Below are positions 49,443-60,072 of a stretch of DNA of 64,000 bases, one piece after another. The position numbers and the translations under genes are program-made. The DNA lies in contig OY282605.1 of assembly GCA_958298945.1 (NCBI GenBank), positions 1,883,811 through 1,947,810 on the forward strand. Reading direction: 5' to 3'. The notes beneath the pieces were generated by a model. It did not search any database, was not told the DNA's origin, and was given only the letters and a program-made list of their open reading frames with translations. The first letter of the stretch is position 1; each line of letters opens with the position of its first letter. The DNA comes from Atherix ibis (taxonomy: Eukaryota > Arthropoda > Insecta > Diptera > Athericidae).

Positions 49443-50163
49443 CGAGGTCTTCAAAAAGTATCGCGAATTTGTGTTTTTTCAAAACTTATTTATTTATTCA
49501 TGAATATCTATTTTGTCCCCTTCAAAGTAATCCCCACCAGATATTAAACACTTGTGCCAACTTTTTTTCCAATCCTCGGAGCACGTCATAAAATAATTTT
49601 TTGTGATCTTGCTCAGCTTCTCCTTCGATGCCGTCTTTATCTCCTCAAGCGTAGTGTAGTGTCATCCTTTCATGGAGCTTTTCAGTTTCGAGAACAAGAA
49701 AAAGTCACAGAGGGCCAGATCTGGGGAATACGGTGACTGCAGCATTATTAGTGTATTGTTCTTGTTTAAAAACGCGCGCACAAGCAACGATGCGTGAGCA
49801 GGGGCGTTATCATGGTGCAAAAGCCAATTTTTGTTCTTCCACAAATCCGGATTGCTTCGTGCATCTTGCACATAATTTGCAGGTAATATTCCTTATTGAC
49901 CGTTCCACTCTGTGGGAAGAACTTATGATGCACCACGCCCCTGCAATCGAAGAAAACTTAAAGCAAAACCTTCACATTCGACCGAACTTGGCACGCTTTT
50001 TCCGGTCTTGGCTCATGCGGCAGCTCCCTTTGAGCTTTGGTTTCCACGTCATAACCATAAACCCATGATTTGTTACCAGTTATGATCCTCTGGAGCAAAT
50101 TTGGGTCGTCGCGGACAGAGTCCAACAGCTTCTTAGCATGTATAAAAACACTCTGTTTGGTTG
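49443..50163 (-). mobile_element. Second mariner family, copy D3, 5'-truncated
   Basis: The left end (element 3' end) starts CGAGGTCTTCAAAAAGTATC after TA 49441-49442, with 2 bp lost from the terminus. Minus-strand coding keeps LLDSVRDDPNLLQRIITG then NKSWVYGYDVETKAQ (about 50010-50130), where the first catalytic GDE reads GNK, and LPHEPRPEKACQVRSNVKVL (about 49958-50017). It also keeps NKNWLLHHDNAPAHASLL with the second Asp (about 49790-49840) and SPDLALCDFFLF with the third (about 49690-49730). A gap lies around 49870-49920. The 5' terminus is missing; sequence switches near 50160 into another mariner in the opposite direction. Confidence 0.9.
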
Positions 50164-50745
50164 CCACATGAATTAACCGAGAAAAATTTAATGGAAAGAA
50201 TTTCCTTGTGTTCTTCGAATATGCCGACGTCTACAGAAAAACAAGTGTCCGTTTTTGCACTGCTTTGTGGCTGGAGATAAAAAGTGAATAGTTTACAAGA
50301 ACGTGATAAGAAAAATATCCTATATTTGCCGTAAGGGTATTCCGACGTCTACAGAAAAAGCAGGTGTCCATCAGAAGAATATTATTCTGTGTTGTTAGTG
50401 GGATAGCAAGGGTGTATTACACTGTGAGTTGCTGATCGTTATTGTACGCAATTTATTGTGTTGATGAGAGAAATTCAATATAATTGTCCATCTTTAGCAA
50501 ACTTAAATGTTTCATCACGACAACGCTAGACCGCATTTGGTAAGAAAATTCACAGAAAAACTTGAAGAGTTTTCTATTAAGATCGCTACTAAACTTTTTT
50601 TTTAATGAATAAGCAAATTTTGAGGGTGTCCAAATGGAAATGGACTTCTCTTCAAGGAGAATGGATAAGCAGCCAGAACGATGGCAAATAGTTTTAACTG
50701 ACGAAGAAAATTGTATTTTGAATTATTTCAAATGAAAAGAAAAAA
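50158..50745 (+). mobile_element. Fragment of a mellifera/cecropia-like mariner
   Basis: The plus strand opens with PHELTEKNLMERISLC (50170-50215). The first catalytic block in another frame, CPFLHCFVAGDKK (about 50245-50285), is followed by IVYKNVIRKISY, then PTSTEKAGVHQKNIILCV (about 50343-50395), FHHDNARPHLVRKFTEKLEE with the second Asp (about 50510-50570), and QPERWQIVLTDEE near the C-terminus (about 50672-50710). The third catalytic block is not recognisable. No terminal repeats remain. The left edge abuts truncated copy D3 in inverse orientation. An internal 118-bp-spaced duplication is described in the findings. Confidence 0.85.
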
Positions 50746-50811
50746 GAAAATTATTTTGTTTTCTTCAGAGAAAAAAAAGACAGAACATTCCCTTACGATA
50801 CACCTAATATA

Positions 50812-52019
50812 ACAGGTGTATAAACTTAAATCCGCTGTTTTTTAGTCATTTTTCCTATCTCTCGGGCAATTTTTGGATACCTCGCCAAAAAAATTCCTTC
50901 TCTTTCGAGGCAAACCAGTCATTAAGCCATTTAGGACGTCTTCGTAAGAACCGAAGTGCTGCTCAGCGAGCGCGTGTCCGACCTGCGAAAACAGGTATTA
51001 GTCGGAAGGGACCAGGTCTGGTGAATAAGCGGGGTGGGGTAGCACCTCCCAGTTGAGTGTCTCCAAGTAGTTTCGGACCATTTTTGACGTGTTCGATGGT
51101 GCATTGTCGTGGAGGAAAATCTGCTTGTCATGTCTTTGTTGATAATCCGTCCTTTTTTCAGGCAGAGCACGATGTCATTTGATCAGTTGTTGGTGATAGC
51201 GGTGGGCATTAACAATATCACCAGGTTTAAACATCTCATAGTAGACGATACCCTGCTGATCCCACGAAACGCTCAGTATGGTCTTCCGTCCGAAGCGATT
51301 TGGTCTTGGGGAAGATGTTGATGGTTGGCCGGTATCAACCCACGATTTATTGTGTTTAGGATTCTCGAAATATTTATATCAACTTTTCATCACCTGTCAC
51401 AATCCGATGCAGGAATGACTTTCTTTTTTGTCTGGCGAGCAAGATGTGTTTTGTCGTCGCTTCATCTGCCTATCATTCAATTCATGCGGCACCCATATTC
51501 CGATGTTTTCAATCTTCCCTACGGCACGCAAACGCATGTAAATGGCTGGTTGAATAACACCCAATTGCTCCGCGAGCATTTCTTGCGATTAGGTATCGTC
51601 TTCGTCCAAAAGAGCCTGCAATTGATGGTCCTCAACCTTCCTGGGCCGATTTTCAGGCTTCTTGTCTCACAAGTCAAAATTGCCGTCTTTGAACCGATGA
51701 AACCAATCTCGGCACGTTGTTTCCGATAAAGCACTGTTACCATAAGCCCCCATAAGCATTCGATACGATTTGGCAGCCGATTTCTTCAATTTCAAGCAGA
51801 AAAGCAGAGCTTCCCGCATATGCTATTTTTCTGCCACAAAACTAGACATGATTACCAAAGGATAAAAGTATGTTGTTGTACGAAATTGCTGACAATGTGC
51901 ACTGATTAATGTTGACAGATGTCAAACTCATAAAAAAAAGTATGGCGTGTCCATGGTAGGTTAATATGCTCACTCACGCCATCTATGACCAAACAGCAGA
52001 TTTAAGCTTTTACACTTGG
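50812..52019 (-). mobile_element. Mauritiana-type mariner, copy C (end to end)
   Basis: 1208 bp between TA 50810-50811 and TA 52020-52021, with termini ACAGGTGTATAAACTTAAAT and the inverse of CCAAGTGTAAAAGCTTAAAT. The coding strand is minus, from the ATG at 51847-51849. Recognisable blocks are LKKSAAKSYRMLMGAYG-like N-terminal sequence (about 51740-51800), the linker RPRKVEDHQLQ in pieced frames, LGVIQPAIYMRLRAVGKI (about 51520-51575), HRIVT with DEKW (about 51380-51415), FLHDNAPSNTSKMVRNYLE (about 51062-51120) with an intact HDN, and SPDLVPSD (about 51000-51025). Frameshifts break it at several points. It is about as long as copy A but differs in many positions. Confidence 0.93.
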
Positions 52020-52021
52020 TA

Positions 52022-53055
52022 ATTTACTAAAACGACTTATTAAGGATGAACTTTATTTTTAAATCGACATTTTGTATTTCGATGCTAAAAATTAATATTC
52101 TTATTTTTAAGATATGTTCCCTTAACCGGATTTTTTTCAAATCAAATAATTAAGCAATCCAAAACCTTAGCAACTGTTCTCAAAATTAATATTAACCATA
52201 AGAAGCATAAATCCTTTTTCCTTTATTATTTAACTATCGCGCCCTTATGGTGAACACTTTTCAGTATATACAAATGTAAACAATTTCGGAATTTTTCCCA
52301 GTCCCTTCTAAAATGGCTAAAAAAAAGAACACGGAAAAGTTCTAAAAAAGGGAGCACAGTCGCCATTTTCTTACAAAATTACATGTGTAAATTTCATCAT
52401 GTACGCGTATACGAAGGGAGTATAGAAACGAATGATTTTGTTTGGGCGTGTGCGTATTATCCTTTTGGGAAGTAAATTATTCCGCTGAGGAATTTTAGCA
52501 ATTCTTCTCAATGCCATTATTGTTCTTCCAAAACAAACAATATTAAAATTCTCTTGTTGAACTTTCATTATTTATTTTCAGAATGTGTACACTCATACGT
52601 CATCACTTATGTATTCCTCGAATATAGATAAAGGCAGACGAACTTATGTGCCCGTACGTGTAAATGTGTTGTGTGTCATATTCGTATTCCACCATTCATT
52701 ATATTAAATATAATTTGTAGAAAAATAAGTTGTAAAAATAAATGACCTCAACAAATCTGGGAAGTTATATTGAATTTATTATATGTATTTTGAATCTCGA
52801 AAAAAATACCCTTAGAAAGGATTAAGGAGAAACATTTTGATCTATTCAAATCACAATACCAATTTTAAAAGCACATAACTTGAGTTTTAATGAATTCTTC
52901 TGAAAATTTAAAAATTTATATTGCTGACTATGTTTTTGAAGAGAATTATTCAGAAATTTTTTTTATTTTAAGAATTTTACCTTTAAATAATAAATGAAAT
53001 AAAACCATCGCTATTTTCTATATTCAATATTTTTTAAATTCTTTGAAAAATTGGT
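52022..53055. other. AT-rich DNA, nothing identified
   Basis: No recognisable coding sequence or terminal repeats. Confidence 0.45.
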
Positions 53056-53059
53056 TAGA

Positions 53060-53850
53060 AAACACCAAAAAAAGTTAAATATTTGAAGAAAAAATATCTT
53101 TGAAGAAATTATGAGACTTCCGTAAGGAAAAAAAAAATACGTGATTAAAAAAAAATTGTTCTAAAAAAATTTATCTGATCCCACTCACTCTCGTTAGTAA
53201 GGAATTTTCTCAAAAATATTATTAAAATTTGTTTTTTCTTCTTGAAAAAGTTAGTGTAAAAGAAAAAAGTTTTTTTTTTTGAAATGTTTACCAATTATTG
53301 CTCCTTGGTAAGTATTTTGTTTAAAATTTTTGCAAATTATTACTCCTTATTAAGGATCATTACTGCAAATATAGTATAAGCAGTTAAAAGCTTTAAAAAT
53401 CTGAAGTTTTTTCAAATAGTTTTGATAATTTTTAAAATGTGAGAGGTGAAAACAGCAAAAAAAAACTTCAATAATTGAATAAAAAAGATCCTTGAAATAT
53501 TTATTATACACGCGTGAATAAAAAATTTATCTGGTCTCACTCTCGCTGGTAAGTATAGGATTTTGTCAAAAAAAAATTATTAAAATTGGTTTTTTTTTCT
53601 TCAAAAATTGAAATTTTAAATTATTAAAATTTTACCAATTATTACTCCTTGTTAAGGATCATTAATGTAAACAATAGAAAAAGTAGTTAAAAGCTTTAAA
53701 AATTTGGAGTTTTGACCATTTTCAAAATGTTAAAGGTAAGAACAGCAAAAAAAACTTTAATATTTTTTAAAAAATCCATGAAGAAATTATCATACTTGCG
53801 TGAACAGAAAATTTTGTTACAGTTTTTCAAATATTTTTGACCGTTTTTAA
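53060..53850. repeat. AT-rich tandem repeat, unit about 300-360 bp
   Basis: Shared blocks recur in order: AATTTATCTGATCCCACTCA (53168) against AATTTATCTGGTCTCACTCT (53528), and TTACTCCTTATTAAGGATCA (53340) against TTACTCCTTGTTAAGGATCA (53640), each followed by AGTTAAAAGCTTTAAAAATC or TT. A third, partial unit begins near 53770 (CATACTTGCGTGAACAG). Spacing differs (360 and 300 bp) because one unit has an internal TTACTCCTT duplication. No coding sense. Confidence 0.85.
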
Positions 53851-53954
53851 AATGTAAATGGTGTGCCATCTATTGGGTTTTTTTTAAACTTTCAAAAGGT
53901 CTATCAAAATGCACATGTCATTATTTTTTTTTTACACCTGTCAAGTATAAAGTA

Positions 53955-54310
53955 GTACAATTTTAGTCGTGAAGTCATTTCCACATCGGCGGCTGTGTTT
54001 ACAAAGAAAATTGTGGAATACTGCGGTGCGGATAACCCTCATGTGACCAAGGAAAAGCCAACGCATCTTAAGGGCGTTGGTAAAATTATTCTTCTTCGAA
54101 AATTATACTGAAGAAGCACTAAATTTGGTGAACGAATAATCTAACTAATATGAATTGGCCGCCAAGAAGTTGCGATCTGACATCTTTGAACTTTTTTCTT
54201 TGACGTTGTTTGAAAGGAAAAGTGTATGTTAATGAGGACTTTAGAACTGTTTGAAAGATAAAGTGTATACTAATCATTAATAAATAATTCAAGATTTGAG
54301 AAGAAATTGA
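53955..54310 (+). mobile_element. DUF4817-type transposase relic (T5)
   Basis: The plus strand gives FHIGGCVYKENCG (about 53980-54020), then DNPHVTKEKPTHLKGV (about 54031-54080), matching the region after the first catalytic Asp. Sequence then jumps to NWPPRSCDLTSLNFFL (about 54154-54200), matching the third catalytic block with its D replaced by N, and CLKGKVYVNEDF. The middle, with the second catalytic Asp, is deleted. Stops and shifts are present. Confidence 0.8.
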
Positions 54311-55545
54311 AGTCGTTCATCCACTTTTATTTGGAAAAATCATCGATATTTTAGATAAAGTCATATAAATGGTAACGTTTTCAAAATGTTTAACAATAAA
54401 AAAATGTTGACGTTTTCTTACAAAATGTGTATTTTATTTTTGGTTTAAAAAAAATTCCAAAGATGGCTCACACTTCACAAACATAAATAATTGTTTTTTT
54501 ATTATTTCGGACAATACGGAAATTTATTGAGTGAAAATTACAAACAAAAAATTAAGTAAAAAAAAGAGAAGATTGTTCATAACTTTTGTGTATATTTTTT
54601 TTTTCTTATAAAAATAAGTCAAATTAATTTTAATATATTTTTTTTGGTCTGTTTTATTAAGAAGATTCATAAAAATAAATTCTAATAAAAATCGACAAAA
54701 TTAAATATAATTTTTCAATAATTCAGACGAATTCGATTATATTTTTTTTGAATGAGAAAAGAAAATTTTATTAGAATCATGTAATTGAAGGATGCATTTA
54801 GGAGAATGGATACAACATTAATTGGAAAAATTTACCTCCACCATACTTGCTTCAATTCAAGTAAACCAGATAAAATTTTACTTATTGTAATTTTAAAAAT
54901 ATTTCTCTTAAAGAGTCTATGGAGGCTTTATAGACTTTTAATAATTCTTAGAAAAATTGATAAGTTTCTTCAGAAATACTAATCGTTTCAGCTATTTTTA
55001 TTTAGAAATTTCATGCTTTTTTTTCGTTTACTATTAGTACAATTAGTTAGTTTTCTTATATAGAGTTGACTGTAGAGAATTTCCAAATTTGTTTTTTTGC
55101 ATATTGTTTGCAAGGTTACTAAGGAGCTATTATAAGGAGGCTTTATGAAAATTTAAAAACTTAATATTGAGTAATTCTACACGTAAATTAATAAATTTTG
55201 AAAAATATACTTTAATAGAAAATCAATTTTTTGGCATTGAAAAACCGTTAGAATTTTTGGAATTTTGCTTATTTTTTCTGCAATTGTTTAGATGTTTTTT
55301 AATAAATAATTTAATAAAGATATTTTTGCAGAAAATGAAGTAAGATTTTAATTAGAATCTGTTTATTACGATTGTTTATAAAAATAATTAAGAACTCAGA
55401 ATAATTAAGCAAACTTGTTGGGAGTTTTCCAATAGATGGCGCCAGCAGTAAATTCTGGTCAGAATTGTCAAATTGTGGTCTGATATCGGATCAGAAATGT
55501 CAAATCGTAAGCTTAGGCATGTGTTAACTTTGTTTGTGCGTGAAA
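54311..55545. other. AT-rich DNA
   Basis: Contains the 66-bp segment 54520-54585 that is repeated exactly at 58587-58652. No gene recognised. 55430-55520 has repeated TCAGAA and GTCAAAT motifs that may be the decayed left end of the mariner that follows. Confidence 0.4.
54520..54585 (+). repeat. 66-bp segment duplicated 4 kb away
   Basis: Identical to 58587-58652 in the same orientation, including two A-runs of 6 and 8. Flanking sequence is unrelated. Confidence 0.95.
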
Positions 55546-56059
55546 ATGTCCAAATTTGAGTCAAATAAGCGTTAATTGCGGGAAATTTTGTTTTTACCTT
55601 CAACTTGAAAAAAATCTACTGCTATGGCGTATCGAATGATTGTAGAAACTTATGGTGAGGCTTGTATTAGTGTTGGTTCCGACGTGCAAGACAAGGAGCA
55701 TACCGGACTGGTGAACAAGTTTGAAGACGCTGAAATGGAGGCATTATGGTATAAAGATTCATGTCAAACGCAACAAGAATTTGCAGATTCATTGGGCGTG
55801 ACTCAACAGGCCATTTTCCATCATTTGAAAGCCTTGGTAATGATCCAAAAGCAAGAAAATGAGGTGCCAAACGAGTTGAAAAAAGAAGGATCGTCTGCAC
55901 CGTTTTGTGACTGGCGATGAAAAGTGGATACATTACGATAATCCAAAGCATAGAAAAGCATCGGTACGCCGCGGCTATGCGTCAACATCGACGGCTAAGC
56001 CAAACATCCATGCCTCGAAGCACATGCTATGTATTTGGTGGGATCAGCCCAAAGTTGTA

Positions 56060-56907
56060 CGAGATCTGTTCAAAAAGTATCGCGAATATATTCATGAATA
56101 TCTATTTTGTACCCTTCAAAGTAGTCCCAACCAGATATTATACACTTGCGCCAACGTTTTTTCCAATCCTCGAAGCACTTCGATGCCGTCACATTTTTTG
56201 TGATCTTGTTCAGCTCCTTCTTCGATGCCGTCTTTATCTCCACAATCGTAGTGTAGCGTCGTCCTTTCATGGGGATCTTCAGTTTCGGGAACAATAAAAA
56301 GCCACAGGGGGCCAGATCTGGGGAATACGGTGGCTGCGGCATTATTAGTGTGTTGTTTTTGGCCAAAAATTCGCGCACAAGCAACGATGCGTGAGCAGGG
56401 GGTTATCATGGTGCAAAAGACAATTTTTGTTCTTCCACAAATTCTGTTGGAATACTATATCTTACCTATTGACCAACTCTAGCCTTTTTTCTTTAAGTAA
56501 ATCATTCAATTTATCTAAATGATAACACTTCAGAATTGATCGTTGTGTTGATCGGTAGAAGCTCAAAATAAACGATTCCTTTGAAATCCCACCAAACAGA
56601 TAGCATAACCTTTTTTTGATGAATATTGGCTTTCGAAGTGCTTTGAGCCGGTTCATCTTTTCTACTCCAGACAACCCATTTATCGTCCCCAGTGATGATA
56701 AGTTTAAAAAATGGGTCATTTTCTTGGCGTTTGAGAAGCAAATCACAAACGTTAATGCGACGGCACTAATTTTTTATCGAAGACGAGCCAAAACACGTGC
56801 AAGCAAAGCAGCTGTCTGAAATTAACTGAACAATTAAAATGGCCGAAAATCGATTATACGTAACCCGCGGAAATTCAAAATTCACGATACTTTTTGAACA
56901 GACCTCG
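56060..56907 (-). mobile_element. Second mariner family, copy D4, chimeric
   Basis: TA 56058-56059 and 56908-56909 flank termini CGAGATCTGTTCAAAAAGTA and the inverse of CGAGGTCTGTTCAAAAAGTA. It is inserted on the opposite strand between the VV and YY codons of the surrounding mariner. Minus-strand coding from its 5' end reaches only the start of the gene, then switches to a mellifera-type segment (56466-56776), then returns to its own family at KNKNCLLHHDN (about 56405-56440), SPDLAPCGFLLFPK (about 56285-56330, third Asp changed to Gly) and ASKKELNKITKNV. Confidence 0.93.
56466..56776 (-). mobile_element. Mellifera-type mariner segment inside copy D4
   Basis: The minus strand encodes CRRINVCDLLLKRQENDPFF (about 56711-56770), IITGDDKWVVWSRKDEPA (about 56650-56700) with the first catalytic Asp, KANIHQKKVMLSVWWDFKGI (about 56575-56635), and LKEKRLELVNR at the end. 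It matches the element at 10112-11034 but has no terminal repeats, so it was not inserted as a transposon. It replaces the centre of D4 in the same orientation and in the corresponding part of the gene. Confidence 0.9.
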
Positions 56908-57250
56908 TATATTATGAGCTGTTACAACCAGGTGAATCCATCGCAAGAGCTCTCTACCGATTACAACTGATACGTTCGAGCCGAACATTGAAGGACGAAC
57001 GGCCGCATTTTGCAGCATGACAAATCTCGGCCACATGTTGCTAAGGTGGTTAAAACCTACCTGGAAGCACCAAAAATCGGATGTTTTGCCCTGTCCACCG
57101 TATTTCCCAGATATCGCCCTTACCGACTACAAGCTCTTCCAATCGATGGCGCATGGCCTAGCTAAGCATCACTTCCGATCTTACGAAGAGACTAAAAATT
57201 GGGTCGATTCGTGGATCGCCTCAAAGGAAGAGCAGTTTTTTCTACATTGA

Positions 57251-58561
57251 ATCCGTATACTGCCATAACTTGACTCTTTATTAATAAATTAATAAATATT
57301 AATAAAGTAAAGAATTTTTTACAATATTGTTTTTAATATTAATCATTTTTTTTCACATAATTCTTAAAAATAGACGTGAAAAAACCTTAACTAAGATTTA
57401 TTTGAATTTTTTAAAAACTTTCTTTTTGCTATCACGCCTGGAATAATTTCTTATTTATTTATTTAAATATTTTATAATGAAAAATTTTTGTCATGTACAC
57501 CAGTGAAATTAATTTCGTACCGAAAGTTTAAAGACCCAATTCCTTGGAGATTTTGCCACATGAAAACTTTTAGCAGCCATTTATACGCAAGCATCCATGT
57601 AAGTATTTATGCATAAAATAAATGCGAATGTTGCTGGTTGTGGGGTTGGAGATGGGACTGAAGATTTAGATGTAGATAAAATATGGAAAAGATAGGTTAC
57701 TGTAGATAGAAATACAATAAAGCACAACGGAAGATGTATACACACACTCGTTTGGAACGTACTCTTTTATGAGTAAGGGTGTATTTATAGACGAACGTCG
57801 AGGGGTCTGCATCACTGTGTCAGGCCAATTTAAGGGTTTCCTTTCAATTAGATTGTACAATAGAACAACTTCGACCATATATGAATAATTAAAACGACTG
57901 CTACCGCCATTAATTTTCCAGTTTTGCGACCCAGTTTCCATTTTCGAAGTGTACTCGTAAGTCAATTGTGTAACTACAAAACGACTCACCCACTCAAAAT
58001 TCTACGTTCGTTGAAGAAAATTTCAACAGAGTAGCACGGTTAAACTCTTCAGAAAGTCTTACAGTTTCTTGAATACTTATTATTATTATTATTATTATTA
58101 AGTTTTTCAATAATAAAATTTATATAAATTTCGATTATATTATTTTTCGGTCTCTGCTCGTAATTAAAACTATTTAAAATATTAATTTTAGTGGTGAATT
58201 ATTTTCTATAGAATGGAAATAATATGTATAATCATTACTGTTAGCTAAATAAAAATAGTTTCTTACTTATTTATATAATATTAATTAAAAGAATTTCTAA
58301 TTGGTCTTTTTTTTGTAAACTAAATACTTTTAAAAATAAACATAACGTCACTGATTTTAAATTGATTTTTATATGTTAGCTTTTTTAACTAATTTTTGTG
58401 CGTCCTTAAATTTCTACTATCGATAAATTTCTTATAAAATGATGCTCAATCATAATAGATTAATTTGATTAAAGGTTAGTTGATAGTCATATAAATTTTT
58501 AATAAACTTATCTTTATAATAAACGCAATATTTAAAAACTATTTCAAATATTTTTTCAGTT
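57251..58561. other. AT-rich DNA with (ATT)n microsatellite
   Basis: A TATTATT microsatellite lies at 58078-58100. A less AT-rich patch at 57540-57990 has no recognisable coding sequence. Confidence 0.45.
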
Positions 58562-58675
58562 CTTAGAGTCCACATACAAGACTAAAAAATTTATTGAGTG
58601 AAAATTACAAACAAAAAATTAAGTAAAAAAAAGAGAAGATTGTTCATAACTTAGAGTCCACATACAAGACTAAAA
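58562..58675 (+). repeat. Small insertion copied from 54.5 kb, with 26-bp flanking duplication
   Basis: CTTAGAGTCCACATACAAGA plus CTAAAA occurs at 58562-58587 and again at 58650-58675. Between the two copies lies sequence that, with a base or two of overlap at each side, is identical to 54520-54585. The arrangement is direct repeat, copied segment, direct repeat. Confidence 0.95.
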
Positions 58676-59089
58676 GGATGAACTTATCAGTGCGGTTCTA
58701 TAAAGCCTTCCAACTCTAATTGTATCGAATCTATTTAGTTAAAATATTGTGAAAATTCTTTTTATTATATTCGTAATAATATGATGAATCTTTACTTTAA
58801 AGTTTTTTTCGGAAGTATACTAGTCCTCATTATAAAAAGTTTCATGTTCGTTTGCAATATCATCCCTAGAATTGGGAAGTGTCTTCAGTGGGTACACCTC
58901 TTCCTTACATTCCTTTTTACCACAAGGCTTTTCAAGGTAATCAAAGTTTAGCCTTATTAAATCCCTATAGTTAAAGTGGGTGTTAGCTATTGAAAACCAT
59001 CGGTTCACCATCAACAAACAGGAAAAAAGTTTGACATTGGGATTTATCGACTAAAAGAAGATGGATACATCAGCTCATTCTTAACATAG
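58676..59089. other. Non-coding DNA, possibly 5' part of the R1-like relic
   Basis: 58820-59089 is less AT-rich and may be decayed LINE sequence leading into the motif at about 59105, but no motif can be read in it. Confidence 0.3.
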
Positions 59090-59170
59090 CCACGTAAACA
59101 AGAAGACACCATGGAGAAGTGAAGCACCATGTAGCCCATTTCTGACAAAACGTGGGTGCTTCCGGGTATA

Positions 59171-60072
59171 CGAGGTATGTTCAAAAAGTATCGCGAATTT
59201 TGTGTTTCTTCAAAAATTATTTATTTATTCATGAATATCTATTTTGTACCATTCAAAGTAATTGCCAACAGATATTATACACTTATGGCAACATTTTTTT
59301 CAAAAAATCATTTGATTTTTTGAAAAAAATGTTGCCATAATCATTTGAAACACTTCAAAAAATCATTCATTTTTGTTCAGCTCCTCTTTCGATGCCGTTT
59401 TTATCTCCTCAAGCCTAGCATAGCGTCGTCTTTTCATGGGGCTCTTCAGTTCAGAGAATAAGAAAAAGTCAGAGGGGGCCAGATCTGGGGAATACGGTGG
59501 CTGCAGCGTTATTAGTGTAATAAAAATGCAACGATGCGTGAGCAGGGGCGTTATCATGGTGGAAAAGCCAATTTTTGTTCTTCCACAAATCCGGGCGTTT
59601 CTGCCGGATTGCTTCCCGCAACTTGCGCATAATTTGCGGGTAATATTCCTTATTAATCGTTCTACCCTGTGGAAAGAATTCATGATGCACTAAACCTCTG
59701 CAATCGAAGAAAACTGTAAGCAAAACCTTCACATTCGACCGAACTTGGCGATTTTTTCGCTCTTGGCTCATGCGGCAGCTTCCATTGGGATGATTAAGCT
59801 CTGGTTTTCACGTTATAACCATAAACCCATGATTCGTCACCAGTTATGATCCTCTGAAGCAAATTTGGATCGTCGCAGACAGAGCCCAACAGCGCCTTAG
59901 CAATGTTAATGCGATGCTGTTTTTGGTTGAAATTGAGCAAAAATCGAAGGCGAGCAAAACAGCTGTCAAAAATTAACTTAACATTCAAAATATAACGCCA
60001 CAAAAAATCGAAAATCGAATAAACGTAACCCGCGGAAATTCAAAATTCGTGATACTTTTTGAACATACCTCG
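59171..60072 (-). mobile_element. Second mariner family, copy D5
   Basis: 902 bp between TA 59169-59170 and TA 60073-60074, with matched termini starting CGAGGTATGTTCAAAAAGTA on both strands. It is inserted in the R1-like LINE frame. Minus-strand coding: KALLGSVCDDPNLLQRIITG then DESWVYGYNVKTRA with an intact first catalytic Asp (about 59794-59905), LLTVFFDCRGLVHHEFFPQG (about 59670-59730), KNKNWLFHHDNAPAHASL with the second Asp (about 59525-59580), then a deletion, and SPDLAPSDFFLFSELKSPMK with the third (about 59430-59500). It is the least damaged copy of its family in the window, with all three Asp residues, but it has deletions and frameshifts and a foldback near its 3' end. Confidence 0.94.
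59283..59340. repeat. Perfect 28-bp foldback in mariner copy D5
   Basis: Arms 59283-59310 and 59313-59340 are perfect reverse complements with a 2-nt loop. It lies in the C-terminal coding region, where other family members have a single copy of the sequence. Confidence 0.97.

Larger units (their letters stand above)
55546..57250 (+). pseudogene. Mariner transposase of a third lineage, interrupted by a nested mariner
   Basis: The start ATG at 55546 gives MSKFESNKR and a stop, then an HTH region with AYRMIVETYGEA (about 55624-55660), FEDAEMEALWYKDSCQTQQE and SLGVTQQAIFHHLKAL (about 55720-55835), PNELKK (about 55867), the first catalytic block TGDEKWIHYDNPKHRK (55908-55958), STAKPNIHASKHMLCIWWDQ (about 55990-56047) and PKVV. 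There it is cut by a nested element (56060-56907), and YYELLQPGES resumes at 56910. The second Asp lies in LQHDKSRPHVAKVVKTYLEA (about 57010-57068), the third in PDIALTDYKLFQSMAHGLA (about 57108-57162), and the frame ends WVDSWIASKEEQFFLH at 57250. All three Asp residues survive although frames are broken. Termini were not identified. Confidence 0.92.
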
